A stretch of DNA of 64,000 nt from Mycobacterium paragordonae (GTDB taxonomy: Bacteria > Actinomycetota > Actinomycetes > Mycobacteriales > Mycobacteriaceae): positions 4,588,001 to 4,652,000 of the forward strand of contig NZ_CP025546.1 of NCBI RefSeq assembly GCF_003614435.1. Reading direction: 5' to 3'. This document shows, one piece after another, positions 45,257-54,196 of this stretch. The notes beneath the pieces were generated by a model. The model was not told where the DNA came from, made no database searches, and was given only the letters and a program-made list of their open reading frames with translations. Numbering within the stretch: position 1 is the stretch's first letter; the number at the start of each line of letters is the position of its first letter. The position numbers and the translations under genes are program-made.

Positions 45257-46315
45257 ATGAGCACAACCAGCACTGACCGTCCCCTGCGGGTCATCCAGTG
45301 GACGACCGGAAACATCGGGCGCCGCTCCCTGCACGCCATCATCGGGCGGCCCGACATGGAACTCGTCGGCGTCTACGCGCACGGAGCGGACAAGGTCGGT
45401 GTCGATGCCGCCGAGCTGGCCGGCTGGCCGGAGCCGACCGGCGTGCAGGCCACCAGCGACATCGACGCACTGATCGCCCTGGGCGCCGACGCATGTTGCT
45501 ATAACCCGTTGTGGCCCAACATCGATGAGCTGGTGCGGTTGCTGGAGGCCGGCGTCAACGTGTGCACCAGCGCGGCGTGGATCACCGGCGGCAAGCAGAC
45601 ACCGCAAGACCGCGAGCGCATCGTCGCGGCCTGCGAACGCGGCAATTCGACCATCTTCGGCAGCGGCGCGCATCCGGGCATGACGAACATGGTCGGCATG
45701 GTGCTGTCCGCCTCCTGCGAGCGCGTCGACGAGATCCGGATCACCGAGTCGGTCGACTGCTCGACCTACGAGTCGGCGGGAACCCAGACGGCGATGGGCT
45801 TCTCCCAAGACCCCGCCACGCCCGGCCTGGCCGAGAGCGTGCGGCGGGAGAGCGAGGTGTTCGCCGAGTCGGCCGCGATGATGGCCGACGCCATCGGCGC
45901 CCGATTGGACCGGATGACCTTCGACGTGACGTTCACCGCCGCCACCGGCGACACCGACCTGGGTTTCATGAAGATCCCCGCGGGAACCGTCGGCGGCGTC
46001 TACGGATACCACCGCGGCTGGGAGGGCGACCGCAACGTCGTCAGCGTCGGTTTCAACTGGACCATGGGAGACCACGTCGTCCCACCCAAGCCGCTCGAGC
46101 ACGGGCACGTCATCCAGGTGTTCGGGCTGCCCAATATGCGCACGGTGCTGCACTGCCTGCCGCCCAAAGATTGGACGGAGCCCGGCTTCATGGGGTTGGG
46201 CATGATCTACACCGCGATGCCGGTCACCAACGCCGTGCCCGCGGTGGTGGCGGCCAGACCGGGCATCATGACGCTCGCCGACCTGCCGCCGGTCACCGGC
46301 CGGGTGGCACGCTGA
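45257..46315 (+). CDS. DapB-like NAD(P)-binding reductase family protein
   Basis: A 352-residue protein with an N-terminal Rossmann domain of the dihydrodipicolinate reductase type (VIQWTTGNIGRRSLHAII, with TGxxGR) and a C-terminal domain of the 2,4-diaminopentanoate dehydrogenase-like family (HPGMTNMVG, YGYHRGWEGD). Mycobacteria have several paralogues of this kind with no settled substrate. RBS AAAGGAGC precedes ATG 45257. It stands between the trehalose lipid genes and mmpS-mmpL; a lipid role would be only a guess from position. Confidence 0.75.
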   Translation: MSTTSTDRPLRVIQWTTGNIGRRSLHAIIGRPDMELVGVYAHGADKVGVDAAELAGWPEPTGVQATSDIDALIALGADACCYNPLWPNIDELVRLLEAGVNVCTSAAWITGGKQTPQDRERIVAACERGNSTIFGSGAHPGMTNMVGMVLSASCERVDEIRITESVDCSTYESAGTQTAMGFSQDPATPGLAESVRRESEVFAESAAMMADAIGARLDRMTFDVTFTAATGDTDLGFMKIPAGTVGGVYGYHRGWEGDRNVVSVGFNWTMGDHVVPPKPLEHGHVIQVFGLPNMRTVLHCLPPKDWTEPGFMGLGMIYTAMPVTNAVPAVVAARPGIMTLADLPPVTGRVAR

Positions 46316-46369
46316 CTGTGTGCTGTGGCACAGTACCGGCCCCTGACGGAACGCTGCCGTCCACTAAGC

Positions 46370-46398
46370 GCTAACATACTTAGCCGAGCAAATATTCT
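46370..46398 (+). promoter_or_regulatory. promoter with candidate operator upstream of mmpS-mmpL
   Basis: A perfect inverted repeat GCTAA-CATAC-TTAGC (46370-46384) is followed by TATTCT (46393-46398), a good -10 element. The repeat occupies the place of -35 and spacer, the usual position for a repressor of the TetR or MarR type. No regulator gene is adjacent. Distance to the mmpS start is about 85 bp. Confidence 0.45.
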
Positions 46399-46481
46399 GG
46401 CGGGGCGCCGGGGAAGCAAGCTGTCCCACGGTGCGTTACAACCCTTCAGGTGTGGCCGGAGACTCGTTAAAGGCGGTGGCG

Positions 46482-46937
46482 ATGAAGGCTGGTGCGGTCG
46501 CGGGTCCCCTTACCCGCTTTCTCCGCAAGGCATGGATACCGCTGATCCTCATCGTGGTGCTGGCCGTCTCCGGACTGGTCGTGTCGCGGTTGCACAAGAT
46601 CTTCGGTTCCCAGGACCTCAACGCCAACGCCGGTGCCGGAATCGAGATCGTCCAGTTCAACCCGAAGGTCGTCAAGTACGAGATCTTCGGGCCGGCCGGA
46701 GCCACCGCCAACATCAACTACTGGGATGCCGATGCGAACACTCACCAGGTCGATGCGGCGCCGCTGCCGTGGACGTTCACCATTTCGACGACGCTGCCTT
46801 CGGTGAGCGCCAACATCATGGCGCAGAGCGACGGCAGCCAGATCGGCTGCCGTATCACGGTCGACAACGTGGTTAAGGAAGAGAAGCAGTCCGATGGCGT
46901 CAATCCCCAGACCTTCTGCCTGGTGAAGTCGGCATGA
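46482..46937 (+). CDS. MmpS-family membrane accessory protein
   Basis: A 151-residue protein with a short cytoplasmic N-terminus, one membrane helix (about 16-38, AWIPLILIVVLAVSGLVV) and a periplasmic beta-sandwich domain with the MmpS pattern (VKYEIFGPAGATANINYWD, PLPWTFTISTTLPSVSANI, GCRITVDNVVK). MmpS proteins work with their MmpL partner in siderophore or lipid export. It overlaps mmpL by ATGA. ATG 46482 gives a typical length; GTG 46431 and GTG 46452 are in frame and would lengthen the tail. Confidence 0.9.
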   Translation: MKAGAVAGPLTRFLRKAWIPLILIVVLAVSGLVVSRLHKIFGSQDLNANAGAGIEIVQFNPKVVKYEIFGPAGATANINYWDADANTHQVDAAPLPWTFTISTTLPSVSANIMAQSDGSQIGCRITVDNVVKEEKQSDGVNPQTFCLVKSA

Positions 46938-49855
46938 GCGATCTCAACAGCAGAACCCATGTGGCGAACGAGGATACGGCCCCGATCGCCACCGAAAGCG
47001 CGGCGCCCACCGGCACGAAGGAACGCGGCCACCGGCCACTCATCCCGCACACCATCCGCATCTTCGCGGTGCCGATCATCATCGGCTGGGTTGTCCTGAC
47101 GGTCCTGGTCAACGTCATCGTTCCGACCTTGGAGAAGGTCAGCGAACAGCACTCCGCTCCGATGACGCCGGTCGACGCGCCGTCCATGGTGGCGATGATG
47201 CGACTCGGGCACAACTTCAAGGAATTCGACTCCAACAGCACCGTCATGATCGTGCTGGAAAGCAAGCAGCCGCTCGGTGATGACGCTCACCGCTACTACG
47301 ACAACGTGATTCGGCAACTGCGCCAGGATCACGAGCACATCCAGCACATCCAGGACTTCTGGGGTGACCGGCTGACCGCGGCGGGCGCCCAGAGCGCCGA
47401 CGCCAAGGGCGCTTACGTGATGCTGAACCTCGCCGGCAATCAGGGCACCACGCTGGCCAACGACTCGGTCGAAGCCGTCCGAAAGGTGTTGGAGCACAAT
47501 CCCCCACCGCAGGGGGTGAAGGCCTACGTGACCGGGCCCGCGGCGCTGTCCGATGACATGCACATCATCGGCAACGCCAGCCTGGCCACCATCACCCTGT
47601 TCACCCTCGGCGCGATCGCGCTCATGCTGCTGCTGGTCTACCGGTCGATCGTCACGACTCTGGTGCAGCTGTTCATGACCTTTGTCGCGCTGGCCTCGTC
47701 ACGGGGAATCGTGGCGGTGCTGGGCTACCACAACGTGTTCGGCCTCACCACGTTCGCCGCCAACATCCTCACCATGCTGGCCATCGCCGCGGGAACCGAC
47801 TACGGCATCTTCCTGATCGGGCGCTACCAGGAAGCACTGCGCGCGGGTGAAGATCGGGAAACCGCCTACTACACCACCTTTCGTGGGGTGGCTCCGGTCG
47901 TCCTGGGCTCGGGCCTGACCATCGCGGGTGCGACGTACTGCCTGAGTTTCACCCGGTTGCCCTGGTTCAACACCATGGGCGCGCCGGTGGCGATCGGCAT
48001 GCTGGTCGTCGTGCTGGCGGGCGTGACGCTCGGGCCCGCGGTGGTCTTCGCCGGAAGCAAGTTCCACCTGTTCGAATCCAAGAGCACCGCCCGGCAGGGG
48101 CGGATGTGGCGGCGCGTCGGCACCGCGGTGGTGCGTTGGCCCGCACCGATTCTGGCGGTCAGCACCGCGATCGTCCTGATCGGGATGGTGGCCCTGCCCA
48201 GCTTCGTGACGAGCTACAACGATCGCTACTACCTGCCGGCTTCTGCCCCGTCCAATCTCGGTCAGCAGGCCGCGGACCGGCATTTCTCGCAGGCGCGAAT
48301 GGACCCGGACATGTTGATGGTGGAGGCCGACCACGACATGCGGAACCCGGCAGACATGCTGGTGCTGGACCGGGTGGCCAAGAACGTGATGCGCACCGTA
48401 GGCATTGCTATGGTGCAGGACATCACCAGGCCGCTGGGCATCCCAATTCAGCACAGCTCCATACCTTTTCAGAACAGCATGCAGAGTCAGACGACGATGC
48501 AGAACATGGCTTTCCTGCAGGACCGCATGAAGGACATCACCAAGATGGCCGACGAGATGCAGTTCATGATCGAGACCATGGAGCGCATGTACAAGGTGAC
48601 GACGGAACTGTCCAACGCCGCCGACGACAGCGCCAGAACCACCGCGGAGACCGCCGACATCACCAACCGCCTGCGCGACCACATCGCCGACTTCGACGAC
48701 TTCTGGCGCCCGATCCGCAGCTACTTCTATTGGGAGAAGCACTGCTTCGACATTCCCATCTGCTGGTCGTTGCGGTCCCTGTTCGAGTCGCTGGACGGAT
48801 TCGACCAATTGGCTGGGCAATTCGACCTACTGACCAAAGACATCCAGCGCACGGCCGATGCGACGCACTCGATGCTGGTGCTGATCCCGCCGATGATCAC
48901 CACGATGAAGACGACCAAAGGGCTGACGCTGACCATGCAGGCCACGTTCTCGGCGATGCTGGACCAGATGAAGGCGCTCAGCGACACCGCCGTGGTGATG
49001 GGCCAGAGTTTCGACGCCTCCAAGAACGACGACTTCTTCTACCTCCCGCCCGAAGCGTTCGACAATCCGGACTTCCAGACCGGCCTGCGAATGTTCCTGT
49101 CGCCGGACGGCAAGTCTGCGCGCTTCTTCATCACCCACCAGGGCGATCCGATGACGCCGGAAGGGATTTCGCGGGTCGATTCGGAACGGACCGCGGCGCA
49201 GGAGGGTCTCAAGCAATCCTCGCTGTCCGACGCGAAGGTGTATCTCGGCGGCACCGCCGCGACGTTCAAGGACATGCATGACGGCGCCAAGTACGACCTG
49301 ATGATCGCGGTGGTGTCGGCACTGACCCTGATCTTCATGATCATGCTGCTGCTGACCCGCAGCGTGGTGGCCGCACTGGTGATCGTCGGCACCGCGGCCA
49401 GCTCCATCGCCGCGTCGTTCGGGCTGTCGGTGCTGATCTGGCAGGACCTCTTCGGTATCAAGATCCACTGGATCGTGATGGCGCTGTCGGTGATCATCCT
49501 GTTGGCCGTCGGCTCCGACTACAACCTGCTACTGGTGTCCCGGTTCAAAGAAGAGATTCATGCCGGTCTCAAGACCGGCATCATCCGGTCGATGGCCGGC
49601 ACCGGCGGCGTGGTGACCGCCGCAGGCCTGGTGTTCGCCTTCACCATGGCATCGATGCTCGGCAGCGACCTGCGGGTGCTCGGTCAGTTCGGGTCAACGG
49701 TGTGTATCGGCCTGCTGCTCGACACATTGATTGTGCGCACGCTGTTGATGCCGTCCATTGCGACTTTGCTGGGTCGGTGGTTCTGGTGGCCGCAAGTGGT
49801 ACATCCACGGGGCAGCGACAATGTCCGCGCAGTTCGTACGGGAGCCGGTGCCTGA
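46934..49855 (+). CDS. MmpL-family transporter (MmpL4/MmpL5-like, partner of MmpS)
   Basis: A 973-residue RND exporter with two MMPL halves. The Asp-Tyr relay pairs are seen at about 289-290 (AAGTDYGIF) and 862-863 (VGSDYNLLL). Between them is a long periplasmic domain (about 420-760) with a Met-rich, coiled-coil-like stretch (QDRMKDITKMADEMQFMIE) as in MmpL4/MmpL5, which take part in siderophore export and drug efflux with their MmpS. Coupling to mmpS by ATGA supports this subgroup rather than the MmpL10 type upstream. Substrate unknown. Confidence 0.9.
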   Translation: MSDLNSRTHVANEDTAPIATESAAPTGTKERGHRPLIPHTIRIFAVPIIIGWVVLTVLVNVIVPTLEKVSEQHSAPMTPVDAPSMVAMMRLGHNFKEFDSNSTVMIVLESKQPLGDDAHRYYDNVIRQLRQDHEHIQHIQDFWGDRLTAAGAQSADAKGAYVMLNLAGNQGTTLANDSVEAVRKVLEHNPPPQGVKAYVTGPAALSDDMHIIGNASLATITLFTLGAIALMLLLVYRSIVTTLVQLFMTFVALASSRGIVAVLGYHNVFGLTTFAANILTMLAIAAGTDYGIFLIGRYQEALRAGEDRETAYYTTFRGVAPVVLGSGLTIAGATYCLSFTRLPWFNTMGAPVAIGMLVVVLAGVTLGPAVVFAGSKFHLFESKSTARQGRMWRRVGTAVVRWPAPILAVSTAIVLIGMVALPSFVTSYNDRYYLPASAPSNLGQQAADRHFSQARMDPDMLMVEADHDMRNPADMLVLDRVAKNVMRTVGIAMVQDITRPLGIPIQHSSIPFQNSMQSQTTMQNMAFLQDRMKDITKMADEMQFMIETMERMYKVTTELSNAADDSARTTAETADITNRLRDHIADFDDFWRPIRSYFYWEKHCFDIPICWSLRSLFESLDGFDQLAGQFDLLTKDIQRTADATHSMLVLIPPMITTMKTTKGLTLTMQATFSAMLDQMKALSDTAVVMGQSFDASKNDDFFYLPPEAFDNPDFQTGLRMFLSPDGKSARFFITHQGDPMTPEGISRVDSERTAAQEGLKQSSLSDAKVYLGGTAATFKDMHDGAKYDLMIAVVSALTLIFMIMLLLTRSVVAALVIVGTAASSIAASFGLSVLIWQDLFGIKIHWIVMALSVIILLAVGSDYNLLLVSRFKEEIHAGLKTGIIRSMAGTGGVVTAAGLVFAFTMASMLGSDLRVLGQFGSTVCIGLLLDTLIVRTLLMPSIATLLGRWFWWPQVVHPRGSDNVRAVRTGAGA

Positions 49856-49933
49856 TCATTTCCGGTTCCGCATCGGAAAACATTTGCTCCGAGGTACGCT
49901 TCCCGCAGTCGTGATCGGTGGTGAGGGGGCGGC

Positions 49934-51469
49934 GTGGCGTCGGTACTGGTGTCTCCTGAGCTCCTTGCGGCGGCGACCGTCGACCTCGCAGATCTGGAGT
50001 CGACCCTGAGGTCCGTCAACGTCTTGGCGGCGCTGCCCACCAGCCAGGTCGTTTCCGCGAGTGCCGACGAAATCTCGCAAGCGGTAGCCACCTTCTTCGC
50101 CGAGCACGGCCAGCAGTATCAGCAAGCGGCCGAACAGTTTTCCATTTCCTATGAGCAATTCCGGGTCAGGATTCTGGAAACGGCGCGCGAGTATGCCGCA
50201 GCCGAGACCGCCCTCGCCAAGTACCTGGTTTCCAACGTCTCACACCTCATCAACGACCCCGTTCTACAGGCCACCGGGCGCCCGCTGTTCGGCGACGGCG
50301 CCGACGGCTACACGACCGCTCAAGGGGTGGGAACACCCGGCGGAGCCGGTGGCTGGTTGTTCGGCAACGGCGGCACCGGCGGCGTCAGCGTCCGTTACGG
50401 GGCGGCCGGGGGCGCCGGCGGCGCCGGTGGGTTGCTGGTGGGCAACGGAGGCACCGGCGGCGCCAATCTCTACGGCGGGATGCCCGGGGGCGCGGGCGGC
50501 TCGGCTGGCCTGATCGGCATGGGCGGCACCGGTGGGGCCAGCGGTCCCGGCGGCGTGGGCGGCATCGGCGGCCGGGGCGGCTTGCTGGGCGAGCCCGGCA
50601 CCGCGGGGATCAGCACCGCGCTGGGCCCTGATCAAACGCTGATCTATCCCGGTCAGTACGGCAGCCCGATGCTGAATATCAAGGTGGGTGGCGGACCGAC
50701 GTCGCCCGTCATCGTCGACTCCGGCGCGTCCGGCCTGGTGGTGCCGCCTCAGTACGTCGACCTGGCCACGCTCGGCGCCCCCACCGGAACGGGCAGCGTC
50801 AGTTACGGCGGCTCGCTGTTAGTCAATTACCAGACGTATCAGACCACCCTGAACTTCGGGAACGGCATCGTCACGGAACCGACCACCATCGGCGTCGCCA
50901 CCTCGGCTTCGCTGGGCGGAAGGGCGGTAGACCTGTCGTCCCTGCCCGCCTATCTGGGCGTGGGCCAGAACAACGATTACCCGTTCCCGACTTCGGTGAT
51001 CGAGGCTCTACCTGACCACTTGGACGATGGAGTGCTGGTCAACCTGCCGCGCGGCACGATGCAGTTCGGACCCAATCCGCTGCCGCCTTATGTCGGGTTA
51101 GGCGGATCACCCAGAACCGTTGTGCAAGTTCAGATCAACCATGAATTACCGCAGACCGTCGGCGCGTTCATCGATACCGGCGGTGCACTCGGAGCCGTCC
51201 CGCAGTCGCTGGTGCCGGGCCTGAACATCGGTAACCACCTGCCGGCGGGAACGGTGATCAGCGTCTCGACCATCAATGGCGTGCCCCTCTACACGCAGAC
51301 GGTCACAGCTGACAACACCCCATTTGTTGTCACGTCAGCGACGGGCCCCACGTATGGTTCCGGCTATTACGTGTTCAACACAGGGTCGTACCCCTTCTCA
51401 CTGCTGCCGGTCTATTTCGAGAACACCGCCGACGGAATAGGTAGGACGGTCTTCGTCCAGCAGATCTGA
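49934..51469 (+). CDS. PE_PGRS-type protein with C-terminal aspartic protease domain (PecA-like)
   Basis: A 511-residue protein: PE domain (1-100) with the ESX secretion motif YAAAE (Tyr87, Glu91), linker with GRPLFGDGADGYT, a short Gly-rich part (about 130-225), then a pepsin/retropepsin-like domain with both catalytic motifs, DSG at 262-264 (VIVDSGASGLV) and DTG at 414-416 (AFIDTGGALG). Known relatives: PE_PGRS35/PecA, PE_PGRS16 and PE26-type proteases, which cut PE_PGRS proteins and lipase LipY at the surface. GTG start at 49934 after GAGGGGGCGGC. It is convergent with degV (11 bp). Confidence 0.9.
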   Translation: MASVLVSPELLAAATVDLADLESTLRSVNVLAALPTSQVVSASADEISQAVATFFAEHGQQYQQAAEQFSISYEQFRVRILETAREYAAAETALAKYLVSNVSHLINDPVLQATGRPLFGDGADGYTTAQGVGTPGGAGGWLFGNGGTGGVSVRYGAAGGAGGAGGLLVGNGGTGGANLYGGMPGGAGGSAGLIGMGGTGGASGPGGVGGIGGRGGLLGEPGTAGISTALGPDQTLIYPGQYGSPMLNIKVGGGPTSPVIVDSGASGLVVPPQYVDLATLGAPTGTGSVSYGGSLLVNYQTYQTTLNFGNGIVTEPTTIGVATSASLGGRAVDLSSLPAYLGVGQNNDYPFPTSVIEALPDHLDDGVLVNLPRGTMQFGPNPLPPYVGLGGSPRTVVQVQINHELPQTVGAFIDTGGALGAVPQSLVPGLNIGNHLPAGTVISVSTINGVPLYTQTVTADNTPFVVTSATGPTYGSGYYVFNTGSYPFSLLPVYFENTADGIGRTVFVQQI

Positions 51470-51480
51470 CCCGGCCGGAG

Positions 51481-52320
51481 TCACTCGCCCAGCTGCAGGC
51501 AGACCGCCAGCGCTCCGTCACCGACGTGCAGTGCGAGCACCGGGCCCAACGGCGTCACGATCGCGGGTTCGCAGGCCGGTAGCCGTTCGGCCAACGCGCC
51601 GGCCACGTCGCTTGCGCCGGCAGGGTTGGCGACGTGGTGCACCGCCAGCGCCGCGGGGTGCTCCCCCACGATCTCGCAGACCTCGTCGACCATGGCGGCG
51701 ATCGCACCTCTGGTGGTCCTTATACGTTGCGCCAGAACAAGTTTTCCGTCATCGATGTGCAGTAGCGGCTTGAGCGCCAGTGCCGTGCCCAACCAGGCCT
51801 TCGCGCCGCCGATGCGGCCACTGCGGCGCAGGTTGTCCAGGCGGTGCACCACCATGTAGGCGTGCGTGCGGGTCACCGCATCCGCGGCGACCCGGGCGAC
51901 GGTGTCGAGATCGGCCCCACCCGCGGCGGCCCGCGCCGCGGTCAACGCCGTGAACCCGGTACCCATCGCCGTCGACTTGGAATCGATCACCCGGACCGAC
52001 GACCCCAACTCGGCCGCGCACACCTCGGCGGCCCGGCAGGTCCCGGACAGACCCGACGAGATATGCACGGCCACAACACCTTCGCCGTCACTGTCGGCCA
52101 GGGCCAGCCGGTAGGCCGCACACAGCTCGGACGGGGTGGCAGCCGCGGTCGTGGCGTGGCGCTTGTGGATGTCGTCGGGAATGTCGTCCACACCGTCGCG
52201 CAGGTCGGCGCCGTCGAGCAGGATGTGCAGCGGCACTTCACGGATCCCCCACCGGTCCCGCAGGTCGGCCGGCAGGCGCGACGAGCTGTCGGTGACTACC
52301 ACTATGGACAACGGCGCCAC
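51481..52320 (-). CDS. DegV-family fatty-acid-binding protein (Rv2417c orthologue)
   Basis: A 279-residue DegV-family protein. It starts with SIVVVTDSSSRLPADL, whose Thr-Asp-Ser-Ser loop binds the carboxyl group in family structures, and has AVHISSGLSGTCRAAEV and KPLLHIDDGKL. DegV proteins bind fatty acids and in Gram-positives act as FakB partners of a fatty acid kinase; no FakA is visible here. The GTG at 52320 was chosen; TTG 52332 lies in the MIRU-like repeat that separates it from octT. Confidence 0.88.
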   Translation of the reverse strand: MAPLSIVVVTDSSSRLPADLRDRWGIREVPLHILLDGADLRDGVDDIPDDIHKRHATTAAATPSELCAAYRLALADSDGEGVVAVHISSGLSGTCRAAEVCAAELGSSVRVIDSKSTAMGTGFTALTAARAAAGGADLDTVARVAADAVTRTHAYMVVHRLDNLRRSGRIGGAKAWLGTALALKPLLHIDDGKLVLAQRIRTTRGAIAAMVDEVCEIVGEHPAALAVHHVANPAGASDVAGALAERLPACEPAIVTPLGPVLALHVGDGALAVCLQLGE

Positions 52321-52417
52321 TCTCCCCCGCAAGCGGGTGGGGCCCCCACCTCATCGCTACGTCCCCCGCAAGCGGGTGGCGCCCACACTGCATCGTCGCC
52401 GGCGCAGGGCACGATCA
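52321..52417 (-). repeat. MIRU-like intergenic element, copy B (octT/degV junction), with internal duplication
   Basis: Read on the minus strand it begins on the octT stop (TGATCG), continues GCCGGCGACGATGCAGTG and CCCGCTTGCGGGGGACG, then AGCGATGAGG as in copy A at 2051-2120. It differs by a second copy of CACCCGCTTGCGGGGGA, so two CCCGC-TT-GCGGG stems are present. It ends at the start of degV. Confidence 0.75.
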
Positions 52418-53158
52418 GCGCGTTTTCTCGGGAGGAATCCCGGCCTCGGCGAGCGCCTTCAGCATCAGTTCGGCGACGCTCTGATGAGCCTCGAAGTTCC
52501 AGTGGATTCCGTCCGGGTTGCCGCGCCCGCTCATGATCTCTTCGCCGACAGCCGCTTTGAGATCGACCAGCGGTATCTCCTGCCGCTCGGCCCATTCCGT
52601 GATCGCCGCGACGGTACCTTCGCGGCCATGGTGCGCCTTGCCGTAAGTTTCGGCGATGTGCACCGACGGCAGCGATGCCACAATCGGGATCCCCGGGCGG
52701 TTGAAATCGATTGCGCCGCGGGTGTGTTCGAGGTAGTACGCGGTCAGCTGCGGCGGCAGCGCCGACCGGGCCACCGGCGAGAGGCGGGGCTGCAACCAGC
52801 CATAGCCTTCGCGCACCCAGCGCCGCAACCAGGGCGGCCGGACGTAACGGATCAGCTCGCGCATCGCGGTGGGCCACACCGACGGCAGCGAATCCATGCC
52901 ACTGGTGGCGAAGATGACCGCGCCGGCCTTCGGCAGCGCCGCCCAGGCCCGCGGGTCCTGGGTGGCGGCCCACCACACGTCCCGACAGGTCCAGCCGATG
53001 CGACCGATCAACTCCACGTCCCAACCCAGTTGGGCGCCAACGATATTGGGCCAGATACGCGGGTCGTCGGCAGGCAGACCGCCGGTAGGGCCGTAATAAG
53101 ACAGCGAGTCGGCGAAGATCAACAGGGTGGGCCTGGCCCCGGCATCAGAGAACGTCAT
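52415..53158 (-). CDS. octT: SGNH-fold diglucosylglycerate octanoyltransferase (OctT, Rv2418c orthologue)
   Basis: A 247-residue SGNH/GDSL-fold acyltransferase. Block I is FADSLSYYG, with Ser in the nucleophile place; Gly-Asn type blocks follow less clearly, and the last block has [10 protein letters not shown] with the Asp-x-x-His pair. In M. tuberculosis and relatives the orthologue adds octanoate to diglucosylglycerate in the methylglucose lipopolysaccharide (MGLP) pathway, consistent with gpgP next door. It overlaps gpgP by 14 bp. Its stop codon is the first codon of the MIRU-like repeat. Confidence 0.85.
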   Translation of the reverse strand: MTFSDAGARPTLLIFADSLSYYGPTGGLPADDPRIWPNIVGAQLGWDVELIGRIGWTCRDVWWAATQDPRAWAALPKAGAVIFATSGMDSLPSVWPTAMRELIRYVRPPWLRRWVREGYGWLQPRLSPVARSALPPQLTAYYLEHTRGAIDFNRPGIPIVASLPSVHIAETYGKAHHGREGTVAAITEWAERQEIPLVDLKAAVGEEIMSGRGNPDGIHWNFEAHQSVAELMLKALAEAGIPPEKTR

Positions 53159-53816
53159 TGGACACCTGCGCTGAAGCGTTCCACACGTCCAGTCGCCACC
53201 GGATGTCCTGAAAGTCGGCGTCCGCCTTCGAGTGACCGCTCAGCTGGACCCAACTGCAGTTGCCCATGCCACCCAGGATCGGCCAGTTGGCGACCGGGAT
53301 TTTCAACAGCGCGGCCGACAGCGCGGCGATCAGTCCGCCGTGGGCCACCAGCACGATCGGCCGCTCGGGCTCGCCCGCGCCACCCCAGTCCGGCGCGGCG
53401 GCAACCAGTTCCGCCACCAGCGGCACGCTGCGGGCGGCCACGTCGACGCGGCTTTCCCCGCCGTGCGGCGCCCAGCCTGCGTTCTCACGCCAGGCCAATC
53501 GGGCACCGGGGACTTCGTTGTCGATCTCGGTGTGCGTCTTACCCTGCCAGTCGCCCAGATGGGTCTCGCGCAGCCGCGGGTCCACCTGAACCGCCAAGCC
53601 GGTCTGCTCGCCCAGCTTGGTCGCCGTGTCGAAGGCACGCCGCAGGTCCGACGACACGATCAGCAACGGTTGCACTTTGCCCAGCACCTCGGCGGCGGCG
53701 ACGGCCTGAGCACGCCCCAGTTCACTCAGTTCCGTGTCCAGCTGACCCTGCATCCGGCTGCCGAGGTTGTAGTCGGTCTGCCCGTGCCGCAGCATCACCA
53801 GCCGGCGCGCTTTCAT
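53145..53816 (-). CDS. gpgP: glucosyl-3-phosphoglycerate phosphatase
   Basis: A 223-residue histidine phosphatase-superfamily enzyme that removes phosphate from glucosyl-3-phosphoglycerate, the second step of MGLP synthesis. It has the RHG motif with phospho-acceptor His11 ([10 protein letters not shown]), the second basic site in [12 protein letters not shown], a conserved Glu region ([12 protein letters not shown]) and the late histidine in [12 protein letters not shown]. It overlaps rsfS by ATGA and octT by 14 bp, so it lies in the middle of the nadD-rsfS-gpgP-octT-degV operon. Confidence 0.92.
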   Translation of the reverse strand: MKARRLVMLRHGQTDYNLGSRMQGQLDTELSELGRAQAVAAAEVLGKVQPLLIVSSDLRRAFDTATKLGEQTGLAVQVDPRLRETHLGDWQGKTHTEIDNEVPGARLAWRENAGWAPHGGESRVDVAARSVPLVAELVAAAPDWGGAGEPERPIVLVAHGGLIAALSAALLKIPVANWPILGGMGNCSWVQLSGHSKADADFQDIRWRLDVWNASAQVSNDVL

Positions 53817-54196
53817 TCCGCGGTCCCGTCACGCTGGTCGCCGAGGTCGACGGGCACCTGCGGGCAGTCGCCCCACAACCGGTCGAGCGCGTAGAAATTG
53901 CGGTCGTCCTGATGCTGGATGTGCACGACGATGTCGCGGTAGTCCAGCAGTGTCCAGCGGCCCTCCCGGGCGCCCTCACGCCGGGCGGGCTTGTAGCCGG
54001 CCCGGCGCATCTTCTCCTCGACCTCGTCGACGATGGCGTTGACCTGCCGTTCGTTGGACGCCGACGCGATGACGAAGCAGTCGGTGATGACGAGCTGGCC
54101 GGACACGTCGATGACCAGCACGTCGTCCGCCAGCTTCGATGCGGCGGCGGCGGCCGCCACCGTGGCCATGTCGATCGCTTCCTGATTTGCGCTCAT
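53813..54196 (-). CDS. rsfS: ribosomal silencing factor RsfS
   Basis: A 127-residue RsfS/DUF143 protein that binds ribosomal protein L14 and blocks subunit joining in starvation. The family pattern is clear: [51 protein letters not shown]. The start ATG 54196 overlaps the nadD stop as ATGA, and the longer frame to 54310 is nadD shadow. The nadD-rsfS pair is conserved in many bacteria. Confidence 0.95.
   Translation of the reverse strand: MSANQEAIDMATVAAAAAASKLADDVLVIDVSGQLVITDCFVIASASNERQVNAIVDEVEEKMRRAGYKPARREGAREGRWTLLDYRDIVVHIQHQDDRNFYALDRLWGDCPQVPVDLGDQRDGTAE

Noticed and set aside
46355..46385. IdeR iron box upstream of mmpS-mmpL
   Set aside because: GCTAACATA matches one half of the 19-bp consensus fairly well, but the other half does not; kept only as an inverted repeat.
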